Position numbers and translations under genes: made by a program. Of a DNA stretch of 64,000 nt, positions 49,841-58,923 are shown piece after piece; the first letter of the stretch is position 1, and each line of letters opens with the position of its first letter. The stretch comes from Streptomyces turgidiscabies Car8. GTDB taxonomy: Bacteria > Actinomycetota > Actinomycetes > Streptomycetales > Streptomycetaceae. Under the pieces are notes generated by a model. That model was not told the DNA's origin. It ran no database searches and saw nothing but the letters and a program-made list of their open reading frames with translations. Location of the stretch: positions 1-64,000 of the forward strand of contig NZ_AEJB01000006.1 in the NCBI RefSeq assembly GCF_000331005.1. The letters run 5' to 3'.

Positions 49841-49874
49841 ATTGCACCGAGCGCAAAGAGCTTATTGCACCGAG
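49841..49874. promoter_or_regulatory. MocR direct-repeat operator
   Basis: ATTGCACCGAG occurs at 49841-49851 and 49864-49874, 23 bp apart (about two helical turns), in the divergent promoter region. Direct repeats are the usual MocR/PdxR target. Confidence 0.7.
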
Positions 49875-49894
49875 GGGTTGAGCCGATCTAGGGT
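49866..49894 (+). promoter_or_regulatory. Promoter of the alpha/beta hydrolase, probably leaderless
   Basis: TTGCAC (49866-49871), a 17-bp spacer and TAGGGT (49889-49894) place the start near 49901, at the ATG (49902). The -35 lies inside the second direct repeat, so MocR binding would act directly on it. No ribosome site is present. Confidence 0.55.
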
Positions 49895-49901
49895 CGTCCA
49901 C

Positions 49902-50711
49902 ATGCCCACCTCAACCCCTCTCGCGGCGAATACCCCTCTCACCCCTAATACCCCTCTTTCCCCGCTTGCTCCCCTTGTTCTCGTTCACGGCCATCCCTTC
50001 GACCACACGATGTGGAACCCGCAGATCGAGGCGTTCTCCTCCTCCCGCCGGGTGATCGCCCCCGACCTGCGCGGCTACGGCACCTCCCGGATGCCCCTCG
50101 ACGCCGCCACCCCGCTCTCCCGGTTCGCGCACGACATCGAGGAGTTGCTCGACGAGGCGCGGGTCGAGTCGTGCGTGCTCGCCGGGCTGTCGATGGGCGG
50201 CCAGATCGTCATGGAGTGCTGCGCCCGCTTCCCGGAGCGCGTCCGGGGTGTCGTCCTCGCCGACACCTTCCCCGCGCCCGAGACACCGGAGGGACACCTC
50301 GCCCGCAACGCGACAGCCCACCGTCTGCTCGCCGAGGGCATGCGCGGGTACGCCGACGAGGTGCTGGAGAAGATGGTGTCCCCGTCCGCCGACACGGCCG
50401 TCAAGGCCCACGTCCACCGCATGATGACGGCCACGGACCCCCGGGGCGCGGCGGCGGCGCTCCGGGGCCGCGCCCAGCGCCCCGACTACCGCCCCCTGCT
50501 GACCCGGCTCACCGTCCCCGCCCTGGTCGTCGTCGGCGCCGACGACGAGTTCACCCCGGTCTCCGACGCCGAGGCCATGCACGCGGCGCTCCCCGACTCC
50601 ACGCTCCACGTGATCGAGCACGCGGCCCACATGCCCAACCTGGAACGCCCGGCGGAGTTCAACGAAGCCCTGGCCGGCTTCCTGGCGGCACGCATCGACA
50701 CGGCCGCCTGA
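49902..50711 (+). CDS. Alpha/beta hydrolase
   Basis: This 269-residue alpha/beta-hydrolase has the oxyanion motif LVHGHPFDHTMW and nucleophile elbow LAGLSMGGQ (Ser). The acid is in GADDEFTPVSDAE and the catalytic His in HVIEHAAHMPNLE. It resembles non-heme haloperoxidase/esterase-type enzymes such as 3-oxoadipate enol-lactonase relatives. A threonine/proline-rich N-terminus (TPLAANTPLTPNTPL) is a short low-complexity extension. The substrate is unknown. It is controlled with the divergent MocR gene by the direct-repeat operator. The FUSC gene follows 24 bases downstream and may be co-transcribed. Confidence 0.88.
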   Translation: MPTSTPLAANTPLTPNTPLSPLAPLVLVHGHPFDHTMWNPQIEAFSSSRRVIAPDLRGYGTSRMPLDAATPLSRFAHDIEELLDEARVESCVLAGLSMGGQIVMECCARFPERVRGVVLADTFPAPETPEGHLARNATAHRLLAEGMRGYADEVLEKMVSPSADTAVKAHVHRMMTATDPRGAAAALRGRAQRPDYRPLLTRLTVPALVVVGADDEFTPVSDAEAMHAALPDSTLHVIEHAAHMPNLERPAEFNEALAGFLAARIDTAA

Positions 50712-50735
50712 AACCGGCCCGGCGATAATGGGGCC

Positions 50736-52682
50736 ATGCCCCGAGAGTTTCCCATCGGCCTCACACCCCCCGACTGGCTGGTGCGGAACCTCCGGCCCCA
50801 GCCGGCCCCGCCCGTCAACCGCCCCGCCGTGGCCCGCGCCGCCATCGCCATGTCGCTGCCCCTGGCCGTCGGCCTCGCCACCGGCCACGCCGCCTACGGC
50901 GCCCTCGCCTCCATGGGCGCCCTCTCCGGCGTCATCGGGGACACCGCCGACGCGTACCGGATGCGCATCCTCAACATCGCGATCCCCCAGCTCTTCGGCG
51001 CGCTCGGCGTCACCCTCGGCTCGCTCGTGTTCGGCCACGGCTGGACCGCCGTCGTCACCGTCACCGGCGTGGCCCTCGTCTCCGGGATGATCTCGACGAT
51101 CGGCGCGGTGGCCTCCGTGTCCGGACTGCTGCTGCTCCTCAACTCCCTGATCGGCGCCGGGCTGCCGCTGCCGGGGGCGTGGTGGCTCGCGCCGGTGCTG
51201 ATGTCCGGAGGCGGACTGCTCGTCCTCGTACTGGCCCTGCTCGCCTGGCCGCTGCGGTCGGGGGTGCCGGAACGGACGGCGGTCGCGCAGACCTACCGCA
51301 AGGTCGCCGAACTGCTCGCCGCCAACGCCACCGAGGGCTACGAGGACGCCCGGTACGCCGTCACCCAGTCCCTCAACCAGTCGTACGACCTCGTCCTCGC
51401 CCGGCGCGCCCGCCACCACGGCCGCAGTCCCGAACTCGTGCGCCTGCTGGCCCAGTTGAACGCGATCACCCCGGTCGTCGAGGCCGCCCCCGCCGCCCAC
51501 CAGGCCGGCCGCCCGCTGCCGCCCGAGGTCCCGCAGGCGGTCCGTCACCTCGCCGACGCCGTCGAGACCGGCTACGGCGGTCCCCTGGGGCTGGACATCC
51601 CCGCCCCGGCCGACCAGACCTCCCGCGCCGTCGAACAGGCACTGCGCCACGCCGCCGAGGTGGTCGGCAGCCGCTCTCCCGACCTGCGGACCGCCGTCGC
51701 CGACGACGACCGTCTCGGCCGCCCGGCCACCCTGCGCGCCCGCGCCGTCCGCTCGGCCCGGGACGTCGTCCTGTCGGGCGGTTCCTGGCGCTACGGACTG
51801 CGCCTCGCCCTCTGCATCGGCCTCGCGCAGGTGCTGGTCTCGATCGTCCCGGTGCCGCGCTCGTACTGGGTCGCGCTGACCATCACCTTCGTCCTGAAGC
51901 CCGACTTCGGCTCCGTCTTCTCCCGGGCGCTGCTGCGCGCCCTCGGCACGGTCGCGGGGCTGGTGATCGCGGCCGGGGTGCTCGTCCAGGTGCCGCGCGG
52001 CTGGTGGGACGTACCCGTGATCATGCTGCTCGCCACCCTGATCCCGGCGCTGACCCCACGCGGGTACGGCTACCAGACGGCCGCCATCACGCCGGTGATC
52101 CTCCTGCTCTCCGACGTCCTCAACCACCAGGGAGCCGCCCTGCTGCTGCCCCGGCTCCTCGACTCCCTCATGGGCTGCGGCATCGCCCTGGTCGCCGGGT
52201 ACCTGCTGTGGCCGGAGAGCTGGCACACCCGCGTGGGTGTCCGTCTCGCCGACGCGGTCGCGGACACGGCACGCTACGTCGAATCGGCGTTCCGCGCCGA
52301 CACCGAGGGCGCTGTCCGGGCCCGGATGCGGCGGCGCCTGTACCGCGATCTCTCCGTCGTCCGTACGGAGTTCCAGCGCGCCCTGACCGAACCGCCGCCC
52401 ACCGGACGGCGGGCGGCGGCGTGGTGGCCCCTGGTCGTCGCGGTGGAACGCATCGTCGACGCGACGACGGCGGCCCGGGTCCACATCAAGCAGGGCGCCG
52501 AGCCACCGTCCGTGGCGGAGATCGACCAAGTCGTCGCACAGCTCCGGGAGTTGTCGGACGGACTGCGCCGGATCGAGACGCTGTACGCGGTGCGTACGGA
52601 CCTCAGCGGACCGGCGGACAGCGTGCTGGAGCCACTCCGGCAGGAGGTGGCGGCGGCGAGGGCGATCACCTCACCCAAGTGA
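50736..52682 (+). CDS. FUSC-family membrane protein
   Basis: This 648-residue protein carries two sets of about five membrane spans (residues 35-170 and 355-490) separated by a cytosolic helical region, with a C-terminal cytosolic tail. This is the layout of the FUSC family (AaeB/YccS/fusaric acid resistance). The second set begins GLRLALCIGLAQVLVSIVPV and continues SYWVALTITFVLKPDFGSVF, the family signature. Predicted role: efflux of aromatic acids or a related stress response. ATG 50736 lies 24 bases after the hydrolase stop, so the two likely share a transcript controlled by the MocR site. Confidence 0.87.
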   Translation: MPREFPIGLTPPDWLVRNLRPQPAPPVNRPAVARAAIAMSLPLAVGLATGHAAYGALASMGALSGVIGDTADAYRMRILNIAIPQLFGALGVTLGSLVFGHGWTAVVTVTGVALVSGMISTIGAVASVSGLLLLLNSLIGAGLPLPGAWWLAPVLMSGGGLLVLVLALLAWPLRSGVPERTAVAQTYRKVAELLAANATEGYEDARYAVTQSLNQSYDLVLARRARHHGRSPELVRLLAQLNAITPVVEAAPAAHQAGRPLPPEVPQAVRHLADAVETGYGGPLGLDIPAPADQTSRAVEQALRHAAEVVGSRSPDLRTAVADDDRLGRPATLRARAVRSARDVVLSGGSWRYGLRLALCIGLAQVLVSIVPVPRSYWVALTITFVLKPDFGSVFSRALLRALGTVAGLVIAAGVLVQVPRGWWDVPVIMLLATLIPALTPRGYGYQTAAITPVILLLSDVLNHQGAALLLPRLLDSLMGCGIALVAGYLLWPESWHTRVGVRLADAVADTARYVESAFRADTEGAVRARMRRRLYRDLSVVRTEFQRALTEPPPTGRRAAAWWPLVVAVERIVDATTAARVHIKQGAEPPSVAEIDQVVAQLRELSDGLRRIETLYAVRTDLSGPADSVLEPLRQEVAAARAITSPK

Positions 52683-52700
52683 TCCGCCGGGGAAAAGCCC

Positions 52701-52735
52701 GCGCGGACCGTCCCGTGCAGGGGGACGGTCCGCGC
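52701..52735. terminator. Bidirectional terminator
   Basis: GCGCGGACCGTCCC (52701-52714) pairs perfectly with GGGACGGTCCGCGC (52722-52735), a 14-bp stem between the convergent FUSC and snpA genes. Confidence 0.75.
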
Positions 52736-52813
52736 CCGTGGGGGGTGGGACCGGGGGTGGGATCGGGAAGTACCGGGGGTGCTGTGGGGGTACCGCGGTG
52801 CCGGGGCCGGGGA

Positions 52814-53479
52814 CTAACGCATGGCCGTCGCGAGGCCGTTGGCCCACAGCTGGTTCACGCGGGAGCGTTCGGCCGAGTTCGGGTTGGCGTTGGTGCAGGA
52901 GGTGCCGGGACCACCGCCCGACATCAACTCGCTGCACGGGCCCGAGTAGTGGTCGGGCAGCCCGAGCACATGGCCGGTCTCGTGGGCGGTGATACGGGTC
53001 GGGTTGTACTGCTGGCTCTGCGCGTAGTCGATGAAGATGTAGCCGCTGCCGTGGCCGTCCGTGGAGGCGTACGACCCCTGGGAGCTGTTGCCCTCGCGGT
53101 AGGTGAAGTCGGCGGCGGACGCGGAGCCCGACTGCAGCTTCACGTTCGTCACCGAGCTGTTCCAGATCGAGGTGGAGCGGGCTATCTCGGCGCTGAAAGA
53201 GGGCGCGCGGGACGCGTTGTAGATGACGGTGACGGCGGCCGCCGAGCGCGGGTTCGCGGCACGCTTCTCCGCCACGGACTTCAGTACGGCCTCGAAGAAC
53301 GCCTTGTTGGCGGAGGCTTCCTCGGCCGACCCGGCGTACGCGGCCTTCGCCGTGGTCACCGTGGTCGAGGTGGTCTCCGGTGCGGGGGCGGCGGATGCGG
53401 GAACCGCCGTACCCAGGGCGAGAGTTGCCAGGCTCAGGCCTAACGTGGTCGCCACGGCGGCAGACATGGGCTTTCTCAT
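52814..53479 (-). CDS. snpA: Snapalysin, secreted M7 metalloprotease
   Basis: This 221-residue preproprotein has a signal peptide (cleavage near ASA), a propeptide of about 50 residues and the mature small neutral protease. The zinc-site motif [15 protein letters not shown] has the third ligand Asp as in M7 snapalysins. The mature form starts near [14 protein letters not shown]. Cys in GPCSELM and GTSCTNA form the disulfide. It degrades extracellular protein. ATG 53479 follows AAGGAG. The divergent LysR gene snpR confirms the classical snpA/snpR pair of Streptomyces. Confidence 0.95.
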   Translation of the reverse strand: MRKPMSAAVATTLGLSLATLALGTAVPASAAPAPETTSTTVTTAKAAYAGSAEEASANKAFFEAVLKSVAEKRAANPRSAAAVTVIYNASRAPSFSAEIARSTSIWNSSVTNVKLQSGSASAADFTYREGNSSQGSYASTDGHGSGYIFIDYAQSQQYNPTRITAHETGHVLGLPDHYSGPCSELMSGGGPGTSCTNANPNSAERSRVNQLWANGLATAMR

Positions 53480-53565
53480 CGATGACTCCTTGTGTGGGGG
53501 ATGAGTCAGTCGGTCGTATCGTGAGTGTCGGCGCCTGTGCGGCGGCTGTGATGATGGCAAGTGCC

Positions 53566-53582
53566 GATAGCCCGGCCCTATC
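53566..53582. promoter_or_regulatory. Inverted repeat in the snpA-snpR intergenic region
   Basis: GATAG (53566-53570) and CTATC (53578-53582) with a 7-base spacer lie midway between the divergent starts. It is a LysR-sized dyad and a candidate SnpR site. Confidence 0.5.
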
Positions 53583-53691
53583 ACCGGCCTTGCCGGCGCC
53601 CTGGTGCGTCTGTCGGAACGCGGGATTCCGGCTTAGGCTGCGACGGCATGGACATGTGCATGCGCATGAGGCGCGGCGCGGAGCTGGTCGC

Positions 53692-54633
53692 ATGGAGCTA
53701 GAGGTGAGGCACCTTCGGGCGCTGTGCGCCATAGCCGACACCGGCAGCCTGCACCGCGCCGCCCGCCAACTGGGCGTGGCCCAGCCCTCGTTGAGCACCC
53801 AGTTGCGCCGGATCGAACAGGAACTGGGCGGCGAGCTGTTCACCCGCACCCGGACCGGCTGCCGTCCGACACCGCTCGGCCGGGTCGTCCTGAGCCGGGC
53901 CCGTCCCCTGGTGGCGGAGATGCGCTCCCTGGTCACGGAGGCGAGGGCCGCCGCGACGGAGGGACCTCAGCTGCGCATCGGCTCGACGGCCAGCCGGGCT
54001 CTCTCGGGCTGGCTGCGCCGACTCCGACAGCGCCAGCAGGAACCGGCCCTCCGTATGGACGTCTCCGCGAACGCGCTGCTGCGCATGGTCGCCGACGGCA
54101 GGCTCGACGTGGCGTTCGTACACGAGGTCGAGGGCTGTCCGCTCAGCATCCCCGACGGCCTCCGGCTGCGCGTACTGGTCGACAGGGAACCCCAGTTCGT
54201 GTCCCTGCCCGCCGACCATCCGGCCGCCGCGAGACCCGTCGTCCACCTCTCCGAACTGGCCGACGACCGCTGGATGGCGGACGAGACGGTCGACGGCGAG
54301 TTCGACGCCGTACTGCGCATGCTGCACACCGCCGGCCTCAACCCCCGTGTCCTGCACGGCGATTACCACACCACGGCCGCGCTGGTGGCTACCGGCGAGG
54401 TCGTCACCGTCTGCCAGGCGACCTGTCTGCCCCGCCCCGAGATGGCGGTACGCCGACTGCACGGCGACCCGCTCGGCGTACGCCTGCTGCTGGCGGCCCG
54501 TACGGAGACGGAGCTGGACGGGGTGCATCCGGCGCTGGCGGAGGCGTACGAGGAGGTGGCACGACAGGCACCGGCGTACCGGGAGTGGCTGGCACAGAGG
54601 GACACGAAAACCCCGGTGCCGGCCCTCCCCTGA
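53692..54633 (+). CDS. snpR: LysR-type activator of snapalysin
   Basis: This 313-residue LTTR has an N-terminal winged HTH (about 3-62: MELEVRHLRALCAIADTGSL, then HRAARQLGVAQPSLSTQLRRIEQ). A periplasmic-binding-like effector domain follows (IGSTASRALSGWLRRLRQRQ, LDVAFVHEVEG). The pairing with snpA on the opposite strand matches the known Streptomyces mprR/snpR arrangement, in which the LTTR activates protease expression. ATG 53692 has GGAG upstream. Other in-frame starts to 53380 fall inside snpA and are spurious. Confidence 0.92.
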   Translation: MELEVRHLRALCAIADTGSLHRAARQLGVAQPSLSTQLRRIEQELGGELFTRTRTGCRPTPLGRVVLSRARPLVAEMRSLVTEARAAATEGPQLRIGSTASRALSGWLRRLRQRQQEPALRMDVSANALLRMVADGRLDVAFVHEVEGCPLSIPDGLRLRVLVDREPQFVSLPADHPAAARPVVHLSELADDRWMADETVDGEFDAVLRMLHTAGLNPRVLHGDYHTTAALVATGEVVTVCQATCLPRPEMAVRRLHGDPLGVRLLLAARTETELDGVHPALAEAYEEVARQAPAYREWLAQRDTKTPVPALP

Positions 54634-54664
54634 ACCGCTTGAACCGCTGCCCGAACCGACCGGC

Positions 54665-56764
54665 TCAGACGCCGATGTCGCAGCCGTCCGTACGCCACAC
54701 GGCGACGACCGCCGGGCGGACGATCTTCCCCGGTCCGTCGGGCCAGGTGCTGGCGGGCTTCTCCACCGAGGCTCCGTCGATCTCGCCCGGGTGCTGCACG
54801 GCGACGAGCACCTGCCGCTCCCCGATGACCGGCCCGCAGGTCTCGGCGCCGGTCGGCACGGTCAGGAACTGCTTGAGCTCACCGCGCCGAGCGCCCTTCG
54901 TCGCGACCCCGAACAGCCCGTCGTGTGAACCGAGTTGACTGCCGTCCGTGGAGATCCACAGGTTGCCGTGGCGGTCGAAGGCGACGTTGTCCGGGCAGGA
55001 GATCGGACTGACGTCGTCCTTCGGGAAGCCCGCGAAGTAGGTGGCGGGGTCGTTCGGATCACCGGCGACCAGGAAGAGCGACCAGGCGAACGAGGTGCTC
55101 TCGGCCCGGTTCCACCGCTCGGTGAGTTCGAGGACCTGCCCGTGCTTGTTGGAGTTGCGCGGGTTGGCCTCGTCGGCGGCTGCGAAGCCGGCCTTGCCCC
55201 GGTTGGTGTTGTTGGTGAGGGCGACATAGACCTTGCCGGTGACCGGGTTGGGCTCGATGTCCTCGGGCCGGTCCATCTTGGTGGCGCCGACCTTGTCCCC
55301 GGCGAGCCGCGTGAAGACGAAGACCTCCTCGGCGGTCATGCCGTCGACGTGCGAGACGGCACCCTTGGCGGTGGCGGTCGCCAGCGGGATCCACGTACCG
55401 CCGCCGTCGAACTCACCGTCGGCGGGCAGCTTCCCGCTCCCGTCGATCTCGATGGCGGGGGAGTCACCGGTGAGCTTGGCGACGTACAGCGTCCCTTCGT
55501 CGAGAAGGGAGAGATTGTGCTCGCGGACAGCGCGCGAGGCCCCGTGCCGCATCCGCTTGCTGCTCACGAACTTGTAGAAGTAGTCGAAGCGCTCGTCGTC
55601 GCCGGTGTAGACGACGGGACGCCCGTCGGAGGTCAGCCGGATGGTGGCGGCCTCGTGCTTGAAGCGGCCGAGGGCGGTGTGCTTGCGGGGCGTGGAGGAG
55701 GGGTCGTAGGGATCGAATTCGACGACATAGCCGAACCTGTGAACCTCGTTGGGCTCCTGGGCGACGTCGAACCGCTTGTCGAACCGCTCCCACTTGCGCT
55801 CGGTGGCGCCGGTACCGATGCCGTACCGCTTGTCGGTGTCCCGGGAGGCGTTGGCGAAGTACTGGTTGAAGTTCTCCTCACCGTGCAGGGTCGTCCCCCA
55901 CGGCGTGGTCCCCCCGGAGCAGTTGTTGAGCGTGCCGAGAGCCTTCCGCCCGGTCGGATCGGTGGAGGTCCTGAGGAGATCCGACCCGGCGGCCGGCCCG
56001 GTGATCCGGAACTCGGTGGTGGCGGTGACACGGCGGTTGAGCGGGTGGCGGAGTACGGGGGTGAGCCTGCCGGTACGCCGGTCGCCCTCGACCACGACGG
56101 CGGACAGCCCGTGCGCGGCCCAGGCGACCTCGACCTGCTCGCGGGTCGGGTTGGCGGGGTCGTAGCCGCGGAACATCAGGATCTCGTCGGTGTACTCGTG
56201 GTTGGCGACCAGGAGCTGCTGGTTCCCGTGGAGGGGGAGCAGGGCGAGGAAGTCGTTGTTGTACCCGAACTGTCCGGCCTGCGCGGCGGCGGTCTGCTTC
56301 TCCGGGTCGAAGGCGGGGGCACCCCGGAGGATGGGCTCGCCCCAGCGGATGACCACGTTCTGGCCATACCCGCCGGGGACGGTCACGGCGTCGGCGGTGT
56401 TGGGCGCGACGGGACTGAAGCGCAGGCCACGCGGCACGGCGGAGTGGGGGGAGTGGGGGGAGTGGGGGGAGTGGGGGGAGTGGCTGGAGGGGTACGCGGC
56501 GGCGGTGGCCGCTTCCGCACCCTGGGCGCCGACGACGTTCACGGCGGTACCGGTCGCGGTGGCCACGGTGACGACAGCGGCGGCGCGCATCACGGAACGG
56601 CGACCCAGGGCACCGGCGATCACATCGCCGACGTACTCGTTGGCGCTGGTGTTGGGAACCTCGTGGAAGCAGGCGTCACCACACCGGAAACGGCAGGTCA
56701 TCGCGGACCGCCCGCCGGGATGCGATCCGGACGGCGACCCGATCAACGGCAGCAGCTTGCGCAC
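54665..56764 (-). CDS. PhoX-family alkaline phosphatase (DUF839), Tat-exported
   Basis: This 699-residue protein has a long N-terminal region containing a twin-arginine signal (GRRSVMRAAAVVTVATATG). The PhoX/DUF839 domain follows, with motifs GGTTPWGTTLHGEENFNQYF, HEAATIRLTSDGRPVVYTGD and KMDRPEDIEPNPVTGKVYVA. PhoX enzymes are Ca/Fe-dependent monoesterases that release phosphate outside the cell. Expression under PhoP is supported by a PHO box 81 bases upstream. A short His-Ser-Pro repeat (SPHSPHSPHS) is encoded by a 9-bp tandem array at 56443-56483. GTG 56764 follows GGGGAG. Confidence 0.9.
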   Translation of the reverse strand: MRKLLPLIGSPSGSHPGGRSAMTCRFRCGDACFHEVPNTSANEYVGDVIAGALGRRSVMRAAAVVTVATATGTAVNVVGAQGAEAATAAAYPSSHSPHSPHSPHSPHSAVPRGLRFSPVAPNTADAVTVPGGYGQNVVIRWGEPILRGAPAFDPEKQTAAAQAGQFGYNNDFLALLPLHGNQQLLVANHEYTDEILMFRGYDPANPTREQVEVAWAAHGLSAVVVEGDRRTGRLTPVLRHPLNRRVTATTEFRITGPAAGSDLLRTSTDPTGRKALGTLNNCSGGTTPWGTTLHGEENFNQYFANASRDTDKRYGIGTGATERKWERFDKRFDVAQEPNEVHRFGYVVEFDPYDPSSTPRKHTALGRFKHEAATIRLTSDGRPVVYTGDDERFDYFYKFVSSKRMRHGASRAVREHNLSLLDEGTLYVAKLTGDSPAIEIDGSGKLPADGEFDGGGTWIPLATATAKGAVSHVDGMTAEEVFVFTRLAGDKVGATKMDRPEDIEPNPVTGKVYVALTNNTNRGKAGFAAADEANPRNSNKHGQVLELTERWNRAESTSFAWSLFLVAGDPNDPATYFAGFPKDDVSPISCPDNVAFDRHGNLWISTDGSQLGSHDGLFGVATKGARRGELKQFLTVPTGAETCGPVIGERQVLVAVQHPGEIDGASVEKPASTWPDGPGKIVRPAVVAVWRTDGCDIGV

Positions 56765-57097
56765 TTTACTCTCCCCTGGACTTCCCTATACGTGCCTTTG
56801 GTGTCAGCGCGACGCTAGGGGGACGGGGGTGCGAGGGTGGGGACGCCGAATGAACGAAGAGTGAACCCGTGGGAGCGGTAAGGGGGTTGGGGGTGCGGGG
56901 GAGATGTGGAAGCGACCCCCTGCGGGCCCTGGGGATGCCTGGTCGGGGGTGGGGCGCGAGGTTGGCGAAGGGGCGCCCTTGACGACCGCCGGGTTCCGTG
57001 AAAGACCCTGCCCAAGATCGCCGACTCGGCCCGCTAACCTTACGTGTCCGTCCTGGCCAGGGATTGACGGCTACAACTCACGTGAAGGGTTGCGCAC
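56765..57097. other. Intergenic region between PhoX and VWA genes
   Basis: This 333-base gap lies between two divergent genes. The left part holds the PHO box and promoter of PhoX. The right part, with ACTCACGTGAAGGGTTGCG just before ATG 57098, holds the ribosome site of the VWA gene. I see no convincing gene; short frames on either strand lack conserved features. Confidence 0.6.
56845..56866 (-). promoter_or_regulatory. PHO box (two direct-repeat units)
   Basis: Read on the minus strand, GTTCACTCTTC and GTTCATTCGGC are two adjacent 11-bp units, the form of the Streptomyces PHO box bound by PhoP (consensus units start G/TTTCA). They lie about 81-102 bases upstream of the PhoX start. Confidence 0.75.
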
Positions 57098-58822
57098 ATG
57101 GGCATTCTCACTCTCCTGCGGAACGCGTTCGGCAAGTCACGCAAGGGGCGTGACGCCGAGGCGGCGCCCGCGCGGGAGGCGGAGTCGTCGGTACCTCAGC
57201 AGGAGGCCACCGAACCGAAGATTCCGGCACCGTCCCCTGAACCGACCCTGACCCACTCCCCGACACCGAAGCCCACCGAGACCCCCTCGGTAGTGGACGA
57301 CCTGGTCTCGGCGGCCTTCGACAACGTCACGGTCCCCAAGCCGTCAAAGCCGGTGGACGAACCGTCGACGCCGGCGACGGCGGAGGCCCAGGCTGCGCCG
57401 GCGACCGAGCCGGTGGCGGAGGTCGAGGCTGAACCGGTGGCGGAGGTCGAGGCTGCAAGCGTGGCCGAGGACGAGCCGGTGGCCGAGGACGAGGCCACGC
57501 CGGTGGCCGAGGACGAGGCTGAACCGGTGGCTGAGCCTGTGGCCGAGGCCGAAGCAGCACCTGCGGCCGAGGCCGAGCCGGTGGCCGAGGTCGAGGCTGA
57601 ACCGGTGGCTGAGCCGGTGGCCGAGGTCGAGGCCACGCCGGTGGCTGAACCGGTGGCCGCCGAGCCTGTGACCGAGGCCGAGGCAGCACCTGCGGCCGAG
57701 GCCGAGCCGGTGGCCGAGGTCGAAGCTGAACCGGTGGCCGAGCCTGTGGCCGAGGCTGCGAAGGAGACCGAGCCGGAGCTGGTAATTGAGGCCGAGCCGG
57801 AGCCGGTGACTGAGGTAGAAGCAGAGGCCAAGGCTGAGCCGGTCGCCGAAACCACGCCGGAGGCTGAACCTGTCGCCGAGGTGACACCGGAGCCCGAGCC
57901 GGAGCCTGTGGCCGAGAAGGCCCCCGAGGCCGAGCCGGTCGCCGAGGAGCCGACTCCGGAGCCGGAACCGGTCTCAGAGGTGGCTGAGGTGGCCCCGGCT
58001 GCCGAGGCCGAGCCGGTCGCCGAACCCGCACCCGAGCCCGTCGCGGAGGTGACCCCGGAGCCGGAGGTGACCCCGGAGCCGGAGTCCGCACCTGAGGCTG
58101 AAGCTGAGGTCCTGGAACCCGCAGCCGCCGACGCGGGCGTCACGGGTGGTACGGGTGGGAACACAGACACGGCCGACGGCGCAGCCGAGGCCGTACCCGC
58201 CAGCCTCCTCACCGCGTACAACTCCGCCGCCGCCACCCTCAAGGCTCTCGACCTCGACACCACCCCCGCCAAGGTCTACCTCGTCCTGGACCGCTCCGCG
58301 TCCATGCGCCCGTACTACAAGGACGGTTCCGCCCAGGCCCTCGGCGAGCAGACCCTCGCCCTCGCCGCCCATCTCGACCCGGAGGCGACCGTCCACGTCG
58401 TCTTCTTCTCCACCGAACTGGACGGCACCGGCGAGCTGACCCTCCCCGACCACGAGAACAAGATCGACGAACTCCACGCCTCCCTCGGCCGCATGGGCCG
58501 TACGAGCTACCACGCCGCCGTGGAGGAGATCGTCACGCACTACGAGAAGTCGGGCACCAAGCACCCGGCCCTCATCGTCTTCCAGACGGACGGCGCCCCG
58601 GACGCCAAGACCCCCGCCACCCAGTCCCTCACGGACACGGCGGCGAAGCACCCGGCCCTCTTCTTCTCGTTCGTCGCCTTCGGCGAGCAGGAGAACAAGG
58701 CCTTCGACTACCTCCGCAAGCTCAAGACGGACAACACGTCCTTCTTCCACGCGGGCCCGACCCCCCGCGAACTGACGGACACGGAACTCTACGAGGGAGT
58801 ACTGGCGAACTGGCGCCCGTAG
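57098..58822 (+). CDS. VWA-domain protein with long acidic Ala/Glu/Pro/Val repeat region (TerF-like)
   Basis: This 574-residue protein has a basic amphipathic start ([19 protein letters not shown]). Residues 80-350 are a repeat region rich in EPVAE and AEVEA units. A C-terminal von Willebrand A domain (about 385-574) has MIDAS residues in [27 protein letters not shown] and QTDGAPD. The domain resembles TerF/TerY of the tellurite-stress gene family, where it binds Ca2+ or Mg2+. The repeat region is probably disordered and highly acidic. ATG 57098 follows GAAGGG. No other ter genes are adjacent, so the partner is unknown. Confidence 0.85.
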   Translation: MGILTLLRNAFGKSRKGRDAEAAPAREAESSVPQQEATEPKIPAPSPEPTLTHSPTPKPTETPSVVDDLVSAAFDNVTVPKPSKPVDEPSTPATAEAQAAPATEPVAEVEAEPVAEVEAASVAEDEPVAEDEATPVAEDEAEPVAEPVAEAEAAPAAEAEPVAEVEAEPVAEPVAEVEATPVAEPVAAEPVTEAEAAPAAEAEPVAEVEAEPVAEPVAEAAKETEPELVIEAEPEPVTEVEAEAKAEPVAETTPEAEPVAEVTPEPEPEPVAEKAPEAEPVAEEPTPEPEPVSEVAEVAPAAEAEPVAEPAPEPVAEVTPEPEVTPEPESAPEAEAEVLEPAAADAGVTGGTGGNTDTADGAAEAVPASLLTAYNSAAATLKALDLDTTPAKVYLVLDRSASMRPYYKDGSAQALGEQTLALAAHLDPEATVHVVFFSTELDGTGELTLPDHENKIDELHASLGRMGRTSYHAAVEEIVTHYEKSGTKHPALIVFQTDGAPDAKTPATQSLTDTAAKHPALFFSFVAFGEQENKAFDYLRKLKTDNTSFFHAGPTPRELTDTELYEGVLANWRP

Positions 58823-58842
58823 AGATCGACCCGAGAACGACC

Positions 58843-58873
58843 GACAGGGCCCGGCCGTACGCCGGGCCCTGTC
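58843..58873 (+). terminator. Terminator of the VWA gene
   Basis: GACAGGGCCCGGC pairs with GCCGGGCCCTGTC (13-bp stem, 5-base loop) 21 bases after the stop. Confidence 0.75.
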
Positions 58874-58923
58874 CCCGTTAATCGGCGTGAGCCGCTCTCC
58901 CCTCGGCCAGTAGGCTTCCGACC

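Noticed and set aside
49911..52529. Long minus-strand open frame (872 codons) opposite the hydrolase and FUSC genes
   Set aside because: It is a high-GC shadow frame, rich in Gly/Arg/Asp/Gln with no conserved motif. The plus-strand genes there are clearly real.
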